From the NCBI GenBank assembly GCA_900541665.1, contig UQKV01000014.1:1-47439 (forward strand): 47,439 nt of DNA, read 5' to 3'. Every line of letters starts with the position of its first letter. Positions within the stretch are counted from its first letter, which is position 1. Source of the stretch: an uncultured Collinsella sp. (lineage in GTDB: Bacteria; Actinomycetota; Coriobacteriia; Coriobacteriales; Coriobacteriaceae). The notes beneath the pieces are model-generated. The model did not search any database, had not been told where the DNA came from, and worked only from the letters and a program-made list of their open reading frames with translations. The position numbers and the translations under genes are program-made. Shown here one piece after another: positions 1 to 8,266 of this stretch.

Positions 1-1
1 C

Positions 2-1054
2 GGCAAAAACGAAATCACCGTTGATGGCGAAACAAAGAAGCTGGATGTTGCGCCGAAAATCGTAAACGGCAGAACCCTTGTGCCGCTGAGAGCCATTTCC
101 GAAGGTCTGGACTGCACGGTTGATTGGTCTGCCGATACCAAAACCGTGGATATTCAGAAAAAACAGGGGCAGTATGCCGTTACATCCGCACATATTTCCA
201 AGAATATAACAGATGATAAGGGAAATATTGATTACTCTCAGGATTTCTTTGGCAAGGAGACAAATTTGACTGTAAGTGGCCAGCTGAACTGTGAGACATT
301 TGCACAGGCATTCCGTAATGTATATACATTTGGACCAACTTTCCGTGCCGAGAACTCCAACACCACGCGCCACGCCGCCGAGTTTTGGATGATCGAGCCC
401 GAGATGGCCTTTGCCGACCTGAACGACTACATGGATAACGCCGAGGCCATGCTCAAGTACGTCCTCAAGGACGTTATGGCAACCTGCCCCGACGAGCTCA
501 ATATGCTCAACAAGTTTGTGGACAAGGGTCTGCTCGAGCGCCTGGACCATGTCGCCAACTCCGACTTTGCCCGCGTTACCTACACCGAGGCCGTCGAGAT
601 CCTGGAGCAGGCAGTCGCTGCTGGCCACCAGTTTGATTACCCCGTCAGCTGGGGCATCGACCTGCAGACCGAGCACGAGCGCTTCCTGACCGAGGAGCAC
701 TTTAAGCGCCCGACCTTCGTGACCGACTACCCGGCCGAGATCAAGGCGTTCTACATGCGCATGAACGAGGACGGCAAGACCGTCGCCGCCGCCGACTGCC
801 TGGTTCCCGGTATCGGCGAGATTATCGGCGGCTCCCAGCGCGAGGAGCGCCTGGATCTGCTCGAGGCCCGCATCAAGGACCTGGGCATGAATCCCGAGCA
901 GTACAAGTACTACCTTGACCTGCGCCGCTACGGTTCCTGCAAGCACGCCGGCTACGGTCTGGGCTTCGAGCGCTTGGTCATGTATCTGACCGGCGTGGGC
1001 AACATCCGCGACGTCCTGCCGCACCCGCGCACCGTGGGCAACGCCGACTTCTAA
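2..1054 (+). CDS. asnS: Chimeric partial ORF: stalk-like domain joined to asparagine-tRNA ligase C-terminal part
   Basis: The frame is open from base 2 with no start codon seen, so the gene is cut by the window edge. From about base 345 on it encodes the C-terminal half of class IIb asparaginyl-tRNA synthetase, which charges tRNA-Asn in the cytoplasm: motif 2 (FRAENSN, then EFWMIEPE) and motif 3 (GLGFERLVMYLTG) are intact and the ORF ends normally at 1054. The first ~58 residues instead resemble a copper-amine-oxidase N-terminal-type stalk domain (NGRTLVPLRAISE) from a secreted Firmicutes-like protein. Residues ~60-110 are AsnRS sequence (DFFGKETNLTVSGQL) with AT-rich codons unlike the rest. 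Codon use changes sharply near 340-350, inside a block conserved in all AsnRS. I read the first ~345 bases as foreign sequence joined by assembly; a real fusion is unlikely. The AsnRS identity is certain, the N-terminal part is not trustworthy. Confidence 0.9.
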   Translation, partial: GKNEITVDGETKKLDVAPKIVNGRTLVPLRAISEGLDCTVDWSADTKTVDIQKKQGQYAVTSAHISKNITDDKGNIDYSQDFFGKETNLTVSGQLNCETFAQAFRNVYTFGPTFRAENSNTTRHAAEFWMIEPEMAFADLNDYMDNAEAMLKYVLKDVMATCPDELNMLNKFVDKGLLERLDHVANSDFARVTYTEAVEILEQAVAAGHQFDYPVSWGIDLQTEHERFLTEEHFKRPTFVTDYPAEIKAFYMRMNEDGKTVAAADCLVPGIGEIIGGSQREERLDLLEARIKDLGMNPEQYKYYLDLRRYGSCKHAGYGLGFERLVMYLTGVGNIRDVLPHPRTVGNADF

Positions 1055-1102
1055 TTGTCGAACGCTAGCTCGCGTCGCCACACGCCAACGCTCATCGTAC
1101 AA

Positions 1103-1136
1103 GCGTCTCTCGACATCGGTCGAGAGACGCTTTTTT
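1103..1136 (+). terminator. Rho-independent terminator of asnS
   Basis: A perfect 10-bp stem, GCGTCTCTCG paired with CGAGAGACGC, has an 8-base loop and is followed by six T residues. It lies 48 bases after the asnS stop codon. Confidence 0.93.
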
Positions 1137-1312
1137 CAACAGCATCCGTCAAGCTTTTGGCAAGGTTTTGGTCAGTTGAGCAGGGCTGTTGAAAACTCGA
1201 CCCGCCGTTTGCCGACGACTACCGACCGCCCAGAGCGCTCTGCGCCCCTGGGAAAGCCCCACGTCCTAGGCTCCATACCGTCGCCACCCAAAACGGAAAG
1301 GACGTGGGCACG

Positions 1313-2098
1313 ATGACCGAAGCCGCTGTTGAAACCTACGACACCACGACGAGAGGCGCCGCCTCGATGGCAGCCTATCGCGCCGTTCGCATCCTGCAAC
1401 TATTAAGCGAAAACACTGGCGAGGACAAGGCCATGCTTTCCGATGAGTTGATCCGGCGCCTCGCCCATCCCGACGACCCCGCCCGCATGCCCATCTCGGC
1501 GGCGCGGCGCAGCATCTACACCGCCATCTCCGCGCTTCGCCATGCCGGATACGAAATTGAGTACAAACGCGGCGTGGGCTACAAACTTCTTACCCGTCCG
1601 CTCACCGATGAAGAGATCATCCGGCTCCACGGTATGGTCATGCGCAACCGCTCCACGCCTATCGCTATCCGCAAGAGCATGGCGCAGCACTTAGTTGCCA
1701 TGGCGAGTGCCGACGTTCGCGGCTACCTCGATACACCCGAACCCGTTCCGAGCGCAGGCAGCAAGGCTACCAAGGCAACACGCACGCCCATCAAGCGTAT
1801 CGACACGTGCGAGCTCGTCGAGCAGGCCATCGACCACGGAACCACGGTGAGTTTTGATATTTCGAGCGTCACGACGCGTGGCGAAACCGAAGCAGCACGG
1901 ATGACGCTGCGTCCCTTTGCCATCAGGCAGCGCGATGGCATCTCGTATCTGCTGGGAACGGTCTATGACGCCCGAGGCGCCGATGACACGTTGCGTACCG
2001 TAGAGATTGGCCGAATGAGAAACGTCACCACACGTCTCCTCGACGGCAAGAAGCTCTTCGCCGCCCTAGACGAGGACGACGCCTCCTCCGCCGCATAA
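1313..2098 (+). CDS. HTH-WYL domain transcriptional regulator
   Basis: This 261-residue protein has an N-terminal winged-helix segment (about residues 17-100, ending in RRSIYTAISALRHAGYEIEYKRGVGYK split over helix and wing) and a C-terminal WYL-type ligand-sensing module (about 165-250, RPFAIRQRDGISYLLGTVYD). WYL proteins are DNA-binding regulators that respond to small ligands or nucleic acid; the target is unknown here. I start it at the ATG at 1313 because GGAAAGGA at 1295-1302 is well spaced for it; the in-frame GTG at 1304 is too close to that site. It stands alone, after the asnS terminator and about 160 bases before the ABC importer lipoprotein gene. No autoregulatory palindrome was seen upstream. 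The WYL call is good, the role unassigned. Confidence 0.8.
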   Translation: MTEAAVETYDTTTRGAASMAAYRAVRILQLLSENTGEDKAMLSDELIRRLAHPDDPARMPISAARRSIYTAISALRHAGYEIEYKRGVGYKLLTRPLTDEEIIRLHGMVMRNRSTPIAIRKSMAQHLVAMASADVRGYLDTPEPVPSAGSKATKATRTPIKRIDTCELVEQAIDHGTTVSFDISSVTTRGETEAARMTLRPFAIRQRDGISYLLGTVYDARGADDTLRTVEIGRMRNVTTRLLDGKKLFAALDEDDASSAA

Positions 2099-2167
2099 GA
2101 CCCTCCACCGCCCATTCGACTACCCGTACCGCCCATCCGATTCTGTATTAAAAAACCCGCCAGGCTG

Positions 2168-2195
2168 TTGTAAAAATGGACATCAGCGCTACTAT
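2168..2195 (+). promoter_or_regulatory. Promoter of the ABC importer locus
   Basis: TTGTAA at 2168-2173 and TACTAT at 2190-2195 are spaced 16 bases apart and lie 63 bases upstream of the lipoprotein start. TATAGT at 2193 with a 19-base spacer is a less likely alternative. Confidence 0.55.
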
Positions 2196-2258
2196 AGTTC
2201 CACTTGCACTTTGTCCCAGTGCAGTGTTTCCAGCCATTTTTATACTGGGGGTAATGAT

Positions 2259-3239
2259 ATGAAGGACATCACCATCAGCCGCAGGAGCCTTCTGGTCTCC
2301 GCCGGCCTGCTCGCGCTCGCCCCGCTCGCCGGATGCGGCGGCAACTCTGGTTCCGGCTCCGCTGCCGCCGGTTCCGACTACACCATCGGCGTTCTGCAGC
2401 TCACCGAGCACTCCGCGCTCGATGCCGCCAACGACGGCTTCGTCAAGGCCATCAAGAAGAGCGGCCTTAAGGTCAAGATCGACCAGAAGAACGCCCAGAA
2501 CGACCAGTCCACGTGTAAGTCCATTGCCGACAAGTTTGTGGGCGACAACGTCAACCTGATTTATGCCATCGCCACGCCCGCCGCGCAGGCTGCCGCCGGC
2601 GCCACGGCCGATATCCCCATCGTGGGCTGTGCCATCACCGACTACGCCGCCTCCGGCCTGGTCCAGGACAACGACAAGCCGGGCACCAACGTCACGGGCG
2701 CTTCCGACCTCACCCCGGTCGCCGAGCAGCTCGAGATGATGCAGAAGGTCCTGCCCGACGTTAAAAAGGTCGGCCTGCTCTACTGCACCGCCGAGTCCAA
2801 CTCCGACGTCCAGATCAAGGCCGCCAAGAAGGAACTCGACAAGCTGGGCCTCGAGTACACTGACTTCACCGTCTCGAGCTCCAACGAGATTCAGTCCGTC
2901 GTCGAGTCTGCCGTGGGCAAGGTCGACGCGCTGTACTCCCCCACCGACAACACCATCGCCGCGGGTGCCTCGCAGGTCGGCCAGATCTGCAAGGAGAACA
3001 AGCTCCCCTTCGTGACTGGCGAGGAGGGTATGTGCATGGCCGGCGGCCTGTTCACCCTCTCCATCAACTATGAGGACCTGGGCTACGCCGCGGGCGAGAT
3101 GGCCGTTAAGATCCTGAAAGGCGAGGCTAAGCCCGAAGACATGCCGATCAAACACCTCTCGAGCAAGGACCTGGTCGTCGTCAAGAACGACGAGATGGCC
3201 GAGGCCCTGGGCATCGACCTTTCCGCTCTGGACGCGTAA
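2259..3239 (+). CDS. ABC importer substrate-binding lipoprotein (TrpX-like, COG2984 type)
   Basis: A 326-residue extracellular solute-binding protein. The N-terminus has a twin-arginine-like SRRSLL, a hydrophobic stretch and the lipobox LAGC, with the lipid-modified cysteine at residue 26, followed by a Ser/Gly/Ala linker. The mature part resembles the ABC_sub_bind family (two-lobed type I fold; IGVLQLTEHSALDAANDGF and later SPTDNTIAAG). The start at 2259 is set by GGGGGT at 2247-2252; an upstream in-frame GTG lacks a site. The permease and ATPase follow on the same strand, so the three form one importer. Streptococcal relatives carry tryptophan or tyrosine, but the ligand cannot be read from this sequence; no T-box leader is present. 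Confidence 0.88.
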   Translation: MKDITISRRSLLVSAGLLALAPLAGCGGNSGSGSAAAGSDYTIGVLQLTEHSALDAANDGFVKAIKKSGLKVKIDQKNAQNDQSTCKSIADKFVGDNVNLIYAIATPAAQAAAGATADIPIVGCAITDYAASGLVQDNDKPGTNVTGASDLTPVAEQLEMMQKVLPDVKKVGLLYCTAESNSDVQIKAAKKELDKLGLEYTDFTVSSSNEIQSVVESAVGKVDALYSPTDNTIAAGASQVGQICKENKLPFVTGEEGMCMAGGLFTLSINYEDLGYAAGEMAVKILKGEAKPEDMPIKHLSSKDLVVVKNDEMAEALGIDLSALDA

Positions 3240-3309
3240 TGCTATACGCGGCATGCGTCTAGAGCCCGTGCTCGCGCTTTAGCTGCGTTATTCAATATCT
3301 GAGCCACAG

Positions 3310-3347
3310 GGGCGGGCGCTGTAGACCGGCGTCCGCCCTGCTTGTTT
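3310..3347 (+). terminator. Hairpin between lipoprotein and permease genes, possible partial terminator
   Basis: A 10-bp GC stem (GGGCGGGCGC at 3310-3319 with GCGTCCGCCC at 3329-3338, one G-T wobble) is followed by the weak T-rich TGCTTGTTT. It may stabilise or attenuate the message so that the binding protein is made in excess over the membrane parts. Confidence 0.55.
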
Positions 3348-3442
3348 CAGGTAAAACAAAACGTCTGTCCGCAGCTCTTTTATGCATTGTTACCGCTATT
3401 ATGGAAAATCACGTGTCCACCCTATCCTAGGAGGTATGAAGC

Positions 3443-4366
3443 ATGCTCATTGCATTGCAGGGCGCCGTTTCGCAGGGCGTCCTCTGGGGCATTATGGTGC
3501 TTGGCGTGTTTATCACGTTCCGCCTGCTCGACATTCCCGATATGACCTGCGACGGCAGCTTTGCCCTCGGCGGCTGCGTCTGCGCTGTGCTCATCGTCAA
3601 TAACAACGTCGACCCGCTACTCGCCGTGCTGGCCGGCATGTGCGCCGGCGCCATCGCGGGCGCCGTCACGGGCATTTTGACCACCGTCTTCGAGATTCCC
3701 GCGATCCTCGCCGGAATCCTCACCCAGATCAGCCTGTGGTCCATCAACCTGCGCATCATGGGCAAGTCCAATACGCCCATTCTTGCCAAAGGCACCGTGT
3801 TCTCGGCCGTCAGCAATATGACCGGTCTGCCGCAGTCCACCGTTGCCATCATCTTGGGCATCCTGCTCGCCGTGGCTATCGTTGCCATCCTGTATTGGTT
3901 CTTTGGCACCGAGATCGGCTCGGCGCTGCGCGCCACCGGCAATAACGAGTACATGATCCGCGCTCTGGGCGTCAACACCAACTCCACCAAGATGATCGCC
4001 CTCGTGCTCTCCAACGCCCTCATCGGCCTTTCGGGCGCGCTCATCTGCCAGAGCCAGAAGTATGCCGACATTGGTATGGGCACCGGTGCCATCGTTATCG
4101 GTCTTGCCGCCATTGTTATCGGTGAGGTGCTCGGCCGTCTGCTGCCCGGCGGCCTCACGCAGTTTAGCGTCCGTCTTGCCTCCGCCGTCTTTGGCTCCGT
4201 GGTCTACTTCCTTATCCGCGCCATCGTGCTGCAAATGGGCATGGACGCCAACGACATGAAACTGCTCTCCGCCGTGATCGTCGCCGTGGCCCTGTGCGTG
4301 CCCGTGGTTTGGGAGCGCTATAAGCTCCGCAGCTCCTACACGAAGGGGGATGAGGCAGATGCTTAA
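3443..4366 (+). CDS. ABC importer permease (COG4120 type)
   Basis: A 307-residue, very hydrophobic membrane protein with about eight to nine predicted transmembrane segments, of the branched-chain-amino-acid/ribose permease superfamily (BPD_transp_2). It should form the membrane channel of the importer with the preceding lipoprotein and the following ATPase. The motif GSALRATGNNEYMIRALGVN, about two thirds along, matches the cytoplasmic coupling loop of this family. AGGAGG at 3429-3434 gives the ATG at 3443 an ideal site. Its last codons overlap the start of the ATPase gene, which implies translational coupling. Confidence 0.9.
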   Translation: MLIALQGAVSQGVLWGIMVLGVFITFRLLDIPDMTCDGSFALGGCVCAVLIVNNNVDPLLAVLAGMCAGAIAGAVTGILTTVFEIPAILAGILTQISLWSINLRIMGKSNTPILAKGTVFSAVSNMTGLPQSTVAIILGILLAVAIVAILYWFFGTEIGSALRATGNNEYMIRALGVNTNSTKMIALVLSNALIGLSGALICQSQKYADIGMGTGAIVIGLAAIVIGEVLGRLLPGGLTQFSVRLASAVFGSVVYFLIRAIVLQMGMDANDMKLLSAVIVAVALCVPVVWERYKLRSSYTKGDEADA

Positions 4367-5153
4367 GCTCTCGCACGTCAAAAAGACCTTTAACAAGGGC
4401 ACCGTCACCGAGAAGCGCGCGCTCACCGGCGTCGACCTCACCCTGAATGACGGCGACTTTGTAACCGTGATTGGCGGCAACGGCGCCGGCAAGTCCACGC
4501 TGCTCAACATGATCGCCGGCGTATATCCGCTCGATTCGGGCGTTATCGAGCTCGACGGCAACGATATCTCGCGTCTGAGCGAGTCGCAGCGTGCCAAGTA
4601 CCTGGGCCGCGTGTTCCAGGACCCCATGCGCGGCACCGCAGCCGACATGCAGATTGCCGAGAACCTGGCCCTCGCCAAGCGTCGCGGCCAGCGTCGCGGC
4701 CTTTCGTGGGGCGTCACCAAGGCCGAGAAAGATGAGTACGTTGAGCTGCTCAAGCGCCTGGACCTTGGTCTGGACACGCGTCTCAACGCCAAGGTCGGCC
4801 TGCTCTCGGGCGGACAGCGCCAGGCACTCACCCTGTTGATGGCCACGCTCACCAGGCCGCGCCTGCTTCTGCTCGACGAGCACACCGCGGCCCTCGACCC
4901 CAAGACGGCCTCTAAGGTGCTCAACCTGACCGAGGAGATCGTCGACGAGAACCACCTGACCACGCTCATGGTCACGCACAACATGAACGACGCCATCCGT
5001 CTGGGCAACCGTCTGATCATGATGCACGAAGGCCACGTGATCTACGACGTGGCGGGCGATGAGAAGAAGTCGCTCACCGTAGCCGACCTGCTGCAGAAAT
5101 TCGAGGAGGTCTCGGGCGGCGAGCTCGCCAACGACCGCATGCTGCTAAGCTAA
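4359..5153 (+). CDS. ABC importer ATP-binding protein (COG1101 type)
   Basis: This 264-residue cytoplasmic ATPase powers the importer. It shows Walker A (GGNGAGKST, about residues 39-47), a Q-loop region (VFQDPMRGT), the ABC signature LSGGQRQ (near 147), Walker B with LLLLDEHTAALDP (near 168) and the switch histidine in MVTHNM. The DEH in place of the usual DEP after Walker B fits the TrpZ-like subfamily. I prefer the ATG at 4359 because AGGGGG at 4344-4349 is properly spaced for it, while the ATG at 4350 abuts that site. It overlaps the permease end by 8 bases. A GGGACAGG-type hairpin follows its stop codon at once. Confidence 0.9.
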   Translation: MLKLSHVKKTFNKGTVTEKRALTGVDLTLNDGDFVTVIGGNGAGKSTLLNMIAGVYPLDSGVIELDGNDISRLSESQRAKYLGRVFQDPMRGTAADMQIAENLALAKRRGQRRGLSWGVTKAEKDEYVELLKRLDLGLDTRLNAKVGLLSGGQRQALTLLMATLTRPRLLLLDEHTAALDPKTASKVLNLTEEIVDENHLTTLMVTHNMNDAIRLGNRLIMMHEGHVIYDVAGDEKKSLTVADLLQKFEEVSGGELANDRMLLS

Positions 5154-5194
5154 ACCTACCAAAAAGGGACAGGTTTATTTTGGCAGGTTTTATC
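5153..5194 (+). terminator. Post-stop hairpin of the GGGACAGG family (copy 1)
   Basis: The arms AACCTACCAAAA and TTTTGGCAGGTT enclose AGGGACAGGTTTA, and the element starts at the last base of the ABC ATPase stop codon. It is almost identical over ~43 bases to the element after rph near 40713-40752 on the other strand. It probably acts as a terminator or 3'-end stabiliser. Confidence 0.7.
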
Positions 5195-5206
5195 TGCGTA
5201 AACGTC

Positions 5207-5246
5207 AAAACCGCCGCTAAGGGACAGGCGCCCTTGCGGCGGTTTT
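5207..5246 (+). terminator. Bidirectional-type terminator with GGGACAGG loop
   Basis: A perfect stem AAAACCGCCGC (5207-5217) with GCGGCGGTTTT (5236-5246); the loop contains AAGGGACAGGCGCCCTT, which can extend the stem. It ends in four T residues. Confidence 0.8.
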
Positions 5247-5309
5247 CGCATATTATGTCGATAATCCAGCGTCAGCAGGAACTACTGGTTAAGGACTAAG
5301 GAAACTGCC

Positions 5310-5415
5310 ACGAGAAGCTCTCTTCCCCGTCTCGCCTTGACCGCCGCACTCCTTGCCGGCGTGCTCGCCGGCGCCCCAGCTTACGCCACCGCGGCCACCC
5401 CATCTCAAGTTATCG
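5310..5415 (+). pseudogene. Signal-peptide remnant of a lost secreted-protein gene
   Basis: After a Shine-Dalgarno-like TAAGGA (5298-5303) an in-frame stretch reads as a typical export signal: charged start, hydrophobic core LALTAALLAGVLAG and an AYA-type cleavage site, then ATAATPSQVIG. The expected start codon is ACG (5310-5312) instead of ATG, and the coding sequence runs within ~35 codons into the terminator at 5416-5445. This is best explained by an internal deletion that left only the 5' end and terminator of a secreted or wall protein gene. The parent gene cannot be identified. Confidence 0.5.
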
Positions 5416-5445
5416 GCCCGTCCGATGTGATCGGACGGGCTTCTT
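5416..5445 (+). terminator. Terminator of the lost secreted-protein gene
   Basis: A perfect 11-bp stem GCCCGTCCGAT with ATCGGACGGGC and a 3-base loop, followed by TTCTT. It sits 43 bases upstream of the mscS start, so mscS must have its own start of transcription or depend on read-through. Confidence 0.75.
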
Positions 5446-5488
5446 GGTGGGTATCATGGTTGGACGATCATTAGGAGGTTTTCCCTAC

Positions 5489-6256
5489 ATGGAATTGTTT
5501 GAGCCGATTCTTCATTTCTTTGAGCAACGGTGGGTCCACAACATCATCTGGGCCGTCATCTTGGCGATAGGCACCGCCGTCGCCGCCAAGGTCGTATCCA
5601 AGACCCTGAACCATCTGCTTAACCGAGACGATAACCCGCTTCCGGCATCGAGTATCTTCATCAACATCGCGCGCGCCGTCATCTGGATGATTGGCGGCAG
5701 CTTTATCCTCGACAACTGCTTTGGCATCAACGCAAACGCGCTCGTCGCCGCTCTTGGCGTCGGCGGCATCGCCATCTCGCTCGGCTTTCAGGACACGCTG
5801 TCAAACCTTATCGGCGGCATGCAGGTGACGTTTATGGGCATCATCAAACCCGGCGACAATATCGAGGTCGGCGGCGTATCCGGCGTGGTCCAAGACATCA
5901 CTTGGCGCCATACAACGATTGAGGATGCCTGTGGACAGACCATCATTGTGCCCAATTCCAACATCTCCAAGAACACGCTCGTGCATTTGATGCCCTTTGG
6001 GCGCGTGGCCGTGCCCGTTGCCGTAAAGGACACGTCTAAGTGGGCCTCCCTTGACGTGCTGGCAGACGAGCTCACGAGCGCAACCAAAACGGCCGTCTCG
6101 CCCATCTCGGGCTTTGACAAGGAGCCCTACGTGCTCTTTAGCGAAATCGGCGACTTTGGCATCAAGGGAAAGATCATCTTTATCGTCAGCGACGACAGCA
6201 CTACTTTCACGGCAGCCGACGCCTGCATCCGCGCCATCGCCCCTATCATCGCCTAA
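5489..6256 (+). CDS. MscS-family mechanosensitive channel
   Basis: A 255-residue small-conductance mechanosensitive channel that would release solutes on sudden osmotic downshift. Transmembrane segments lie near residues 12-35 and 50-72; the pore-lining TM3 is the Gly/Ala-patterned LGVGGIAISLGFQDTL and runs into GGMQV. The beta domain follows (VGGVSGVVQDITWRHTTIED, then IIVPNSNIS), so the MscS core is complete without the large N-terminal additions of some relatives. The ATG at 5489 has AGGAGG at 5473-5478; the upstream in-frame ATG lies within the preceding terminator region and is rejected. It appears monocistronic and ends in a GGGACAGG hairpin. Confidence 0.9.
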   Translation: MELFEPILHFFEQRWVHNIIWAVILAIGTAVAAKVVSKTLNHLLNRDDNPLPASSIFINIARAVIWMIGGSFILDNCFGINANALVAALGVGGIAISLGFQDTLSNLIGGMQVTFMGIIKPGDNIEVGGVSGVVQDITWRHTTIEDACGQTIIVPNSNISKNTLVHLMPFGRVAVPVAVKDTSKWASLDVLADELTSATKTAVSPISGFDKEPYVLFSEIGDFGIKGKIIFIVSDDSTTFTAADACIRAIAPIIA

Positions 6257-6294
6257 ACCACCGCAAAGGGGACAGGCATCTTTGTAGTGGTTTT
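6255..6294 (+). terminator. Post-stop hairpin of the GGGACAGG family after mscS
   Basis: AAACCACCGCAAAG pairs with CTTTGTAGTGGTTT with one mismatch and one wobble; the loop is GGGACAGGCAT and TTTT follows. The stem begins within the mscS stop codon. Confidence 0.75.
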
Positions 6295-6349
6295 CATTCG
6301 TGGTACCATGGCTTATATCGTTGTTTAAACGACTAAGGGAGTAGACACC

Positions 6350-8266
6350 ATGGAAGAGGCCTATCGTCAAGCACGCAAGCGCGGCGAGCAGGGACGCCGT
6401 CGCGCCATCAGCCAAAGCGAGCATCCATACCTTACGGACCTCGATAGCTTGGTTGCTCAGCTCCCCTTAGGTCAGCGAGTGAGCGTCGGCCTGCGGGATA
6501 TTCCGCTCGAAATGGTCGTCGGCACGGTCACCAAAGGCCGTCAGTCCGCCTTTTCATGCAACTTTATGCCCCTGCTGCCGTTTAACACCGAGTTCGCCCG
6601 CAAGTGGTCCAACCTCTACGATATCCAGGTAACCGAGGGCTATCGCGACCCCATCATCGTCACCGAGTTCATGCATCGGTTCTATGTCCAGGAAGGCAAC
6701 AAACGCGTCAGTGTCCTCAAATTCCTGGACGCTCCAACGGTTTCGGCCAGGGTTACCCGTCTCTACCCCGGCACATGGGATTCCGTCGAAAGCCGCCTGT
6801 ACGGTGAATTCTGCGCGTTTTGGCGCGTCTGCCCCCTATACGAGATCGAGTTCTCGCGTGAGGGAAGCTACGAAACGCTCGCCAAGATGCTCGGTCAGAA
6901 CCTTATCGAAAAATGGCCGCAGAAAAAGGTCGACTACCTGCGCCACACCTTCCTGCTCTTTAAGCGCGCCTACCTTCGCGCAGGCGGCGACCACCTGGAC
7001 ATTACGCCTGCCGACGCCATGCTCGTCTACCTCAATGTGTACAACCAGGACCGCCTGCTGGATACGCCGACGGATATCGTCGTAAACCGCCTGTGCAAGA
7101 TTTGGCGCGAGCTGGTCATTGCCGGCAAAAATGACGAGGACAAGGTCGATCTTGTCGAAGCGCCGAGCGTCGATGAGGAGGAGTCGCCCGCCAAGTCCAC
7201 CTCTGGCGTGCTCAACTTCTTTATGGGCAAGACTGTCTATTCGGCGGCCAACCCCCTGCGTATCGCCTTTATCCATGAGTTCCCCTGTGCGGCGTCGAGC
7301 TGGGACAGTCTGCACGACCAAGGGCGTCAGTATCTCGATGAGCACTTTGGCGGTATCGTGCGCACCGAGGCGTTCGAGGACTGTCACGATCCGGACGTGT
7401 TCTACGCCGCCGTGGAAACGGCTGTCAAACATGGGGCAAACGTCATCTTCTCGACCTCGCACCGCCTAATGGAATACACGCTCAGAGCTGCCGTTGAGTA
7501 TCCCCAGGTTCGGTTCCTCAACTGCTCTATCGGCCTTCCCCACCAAAGCGTCCGTTCGTACTTTGGCAAGATGTACGAGGCCAAGTTCCTCCTGGGCGCC
7601 CTTGCGGCCAGCATGGCGGACAACCATCGCATCGGCTACCACGCGTCGGTCTTCGCATCCGGCGCGCTCAGCGAGATCAATGCCTTTGCCATCGGCGCCT
7701 CGCTGCTCGACCCCCGCGCGCAGGTCATCCTCACCTGGGGCGATGTGCCCGCCGGCGGTCTTGCCGAAGCCATGTGCCGCGAAGGCGTGAGCGTCATGAC
7801 CGGCGCTGACATGTCAAAGTCGCTCGAAGACCCTACGGCCTACGGACTCCACCGCCTGGTCGACGGCAAAGTCACCGGCATCGCCATGCCGGTATGGAAC
7901 TGGGGCCGTTACTACGAGCTCATCGTTCGCAGCCTTCTTCACGGCACGTGGGACGAGACCAGCGATGACAACCAAGTGCGCGCCGTCAACTACTGGTACG
8001 GCATGAGCTCCGGCGTTATCGACATCCGTTACGCTCCGGGCCTACCCTACCAGACGCGCAAACTCGTGCAGTTGCTCCGCAACGGCATTGTCGAGGGATC
8101 CATCAACCCCTTTGGCGGCGAGCTCCACAGTCAGAACGGCGTGGTACAGATCGAAGGCTTCCCTCCGCTGCCGAGCACGCAGATTGTCGAGATGAATTGG
8201 CTGGCGGATAACGTGGTAGGCACCATTCCGCAGCTCGACGATGAGCCGAAAGTCCCTGCCCTATGA
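6350..8266 (+). CDS. Cytoplasmic ParB-like / BMP (PnrA-type) ligand-binding fusion protein
   Basis: A 638-residue protein with no signal peptide, lipobox or membrane segment. The N-terminal third (about residues 40-135) resembles the ParB/sulfiredoxin fold: a conserved IPLEMVVGT strand, DPIIVTEFMHRFYV and EGNKRVSVLKFL (residues 115-126), which matches the ParB E-G-x-x-R nucleotide-binding element. After a linker (~250-300) residues ~303-620 form a BMP/PnrA-like periplasmic-binding fold (RIAFIHEF, later FLNCSIG, GYHASVF, GALSEINAFAIGA), the family of purine-nucleoside receptors. In the usual proteins this domain is a surface lipoprotein; here it must act inside the cell, probably as a sensor. 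The gene overlaps the following phosphoesterase by ATGA. The domain calls are good; the function is unknown. Confidence 0.75.
   Translation: MEEAYRQARKRGEQGRRRAISQSEHPYLTDLDSLVAQLPLGQRVSVGLRDIPLEMVVGTVTKGRQSAFSCNFMPLLPFNTEFARKWSNLYDIQVTEGYRDPIIVTEFMHRFYVQEGNKRVSVLKFLDAPTVSARVTRLYPGTWDSVESRLYGEFCAFWRVCPLYEIEFSREGSYETLAKMLGQNLIEKWPQKKVDYLRHTFLLFKRAYLRAGGDHLDITPADAMLVYLNVYNQDRLLDTPTDIVVNRLCKIWRELVIAGKNDEDKVDLVEAPSVDEEESPAKSTSGVLNFFMGKTVYSAANPLRIAFIHEFPCAASSWDSLHDQGRQYLDEHFGGIVRTEAFEDCHDPDVFYAAVETAVKHGANVIFSTSHRLMEYTLRAAVEYPQVRFLNCSIGLPHQSVRSYFGKMYEAKFLLGALAASMADNHRIGYHASVFASGALSEINAFAIGASLLDPRAQVILTWGDVPAGGLAEAMCREGVSVMTGADMSKSLEDPTAYGLHRLVDGKVTGIAMPVWNWGRYYELIVRSLLHGTWDETSDDNQVRAVNYWYGMSSGVIDIRYAPGLPYQTRKLVQLLRNGIVEGSINPFGGELHSQNGVVQIEGFPPLPSTQIVEMNWLADNVVGTIPQLDDEPKVPAL

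Noticed and set aside
2..1054. A genuine secreted-domain/AsnRS fusion gene
   Set aside because: Two abrupt changes of base composition, one in a universally conserved block, point to assembly joining instead.
2099..2258. T-box or amino-acid riboswitch ahead of the TrpXYZ-like importer
   Set aside because: Only 160 bases, most of them upstream of the promoter; no T-box sequence or antiterminator was seen.
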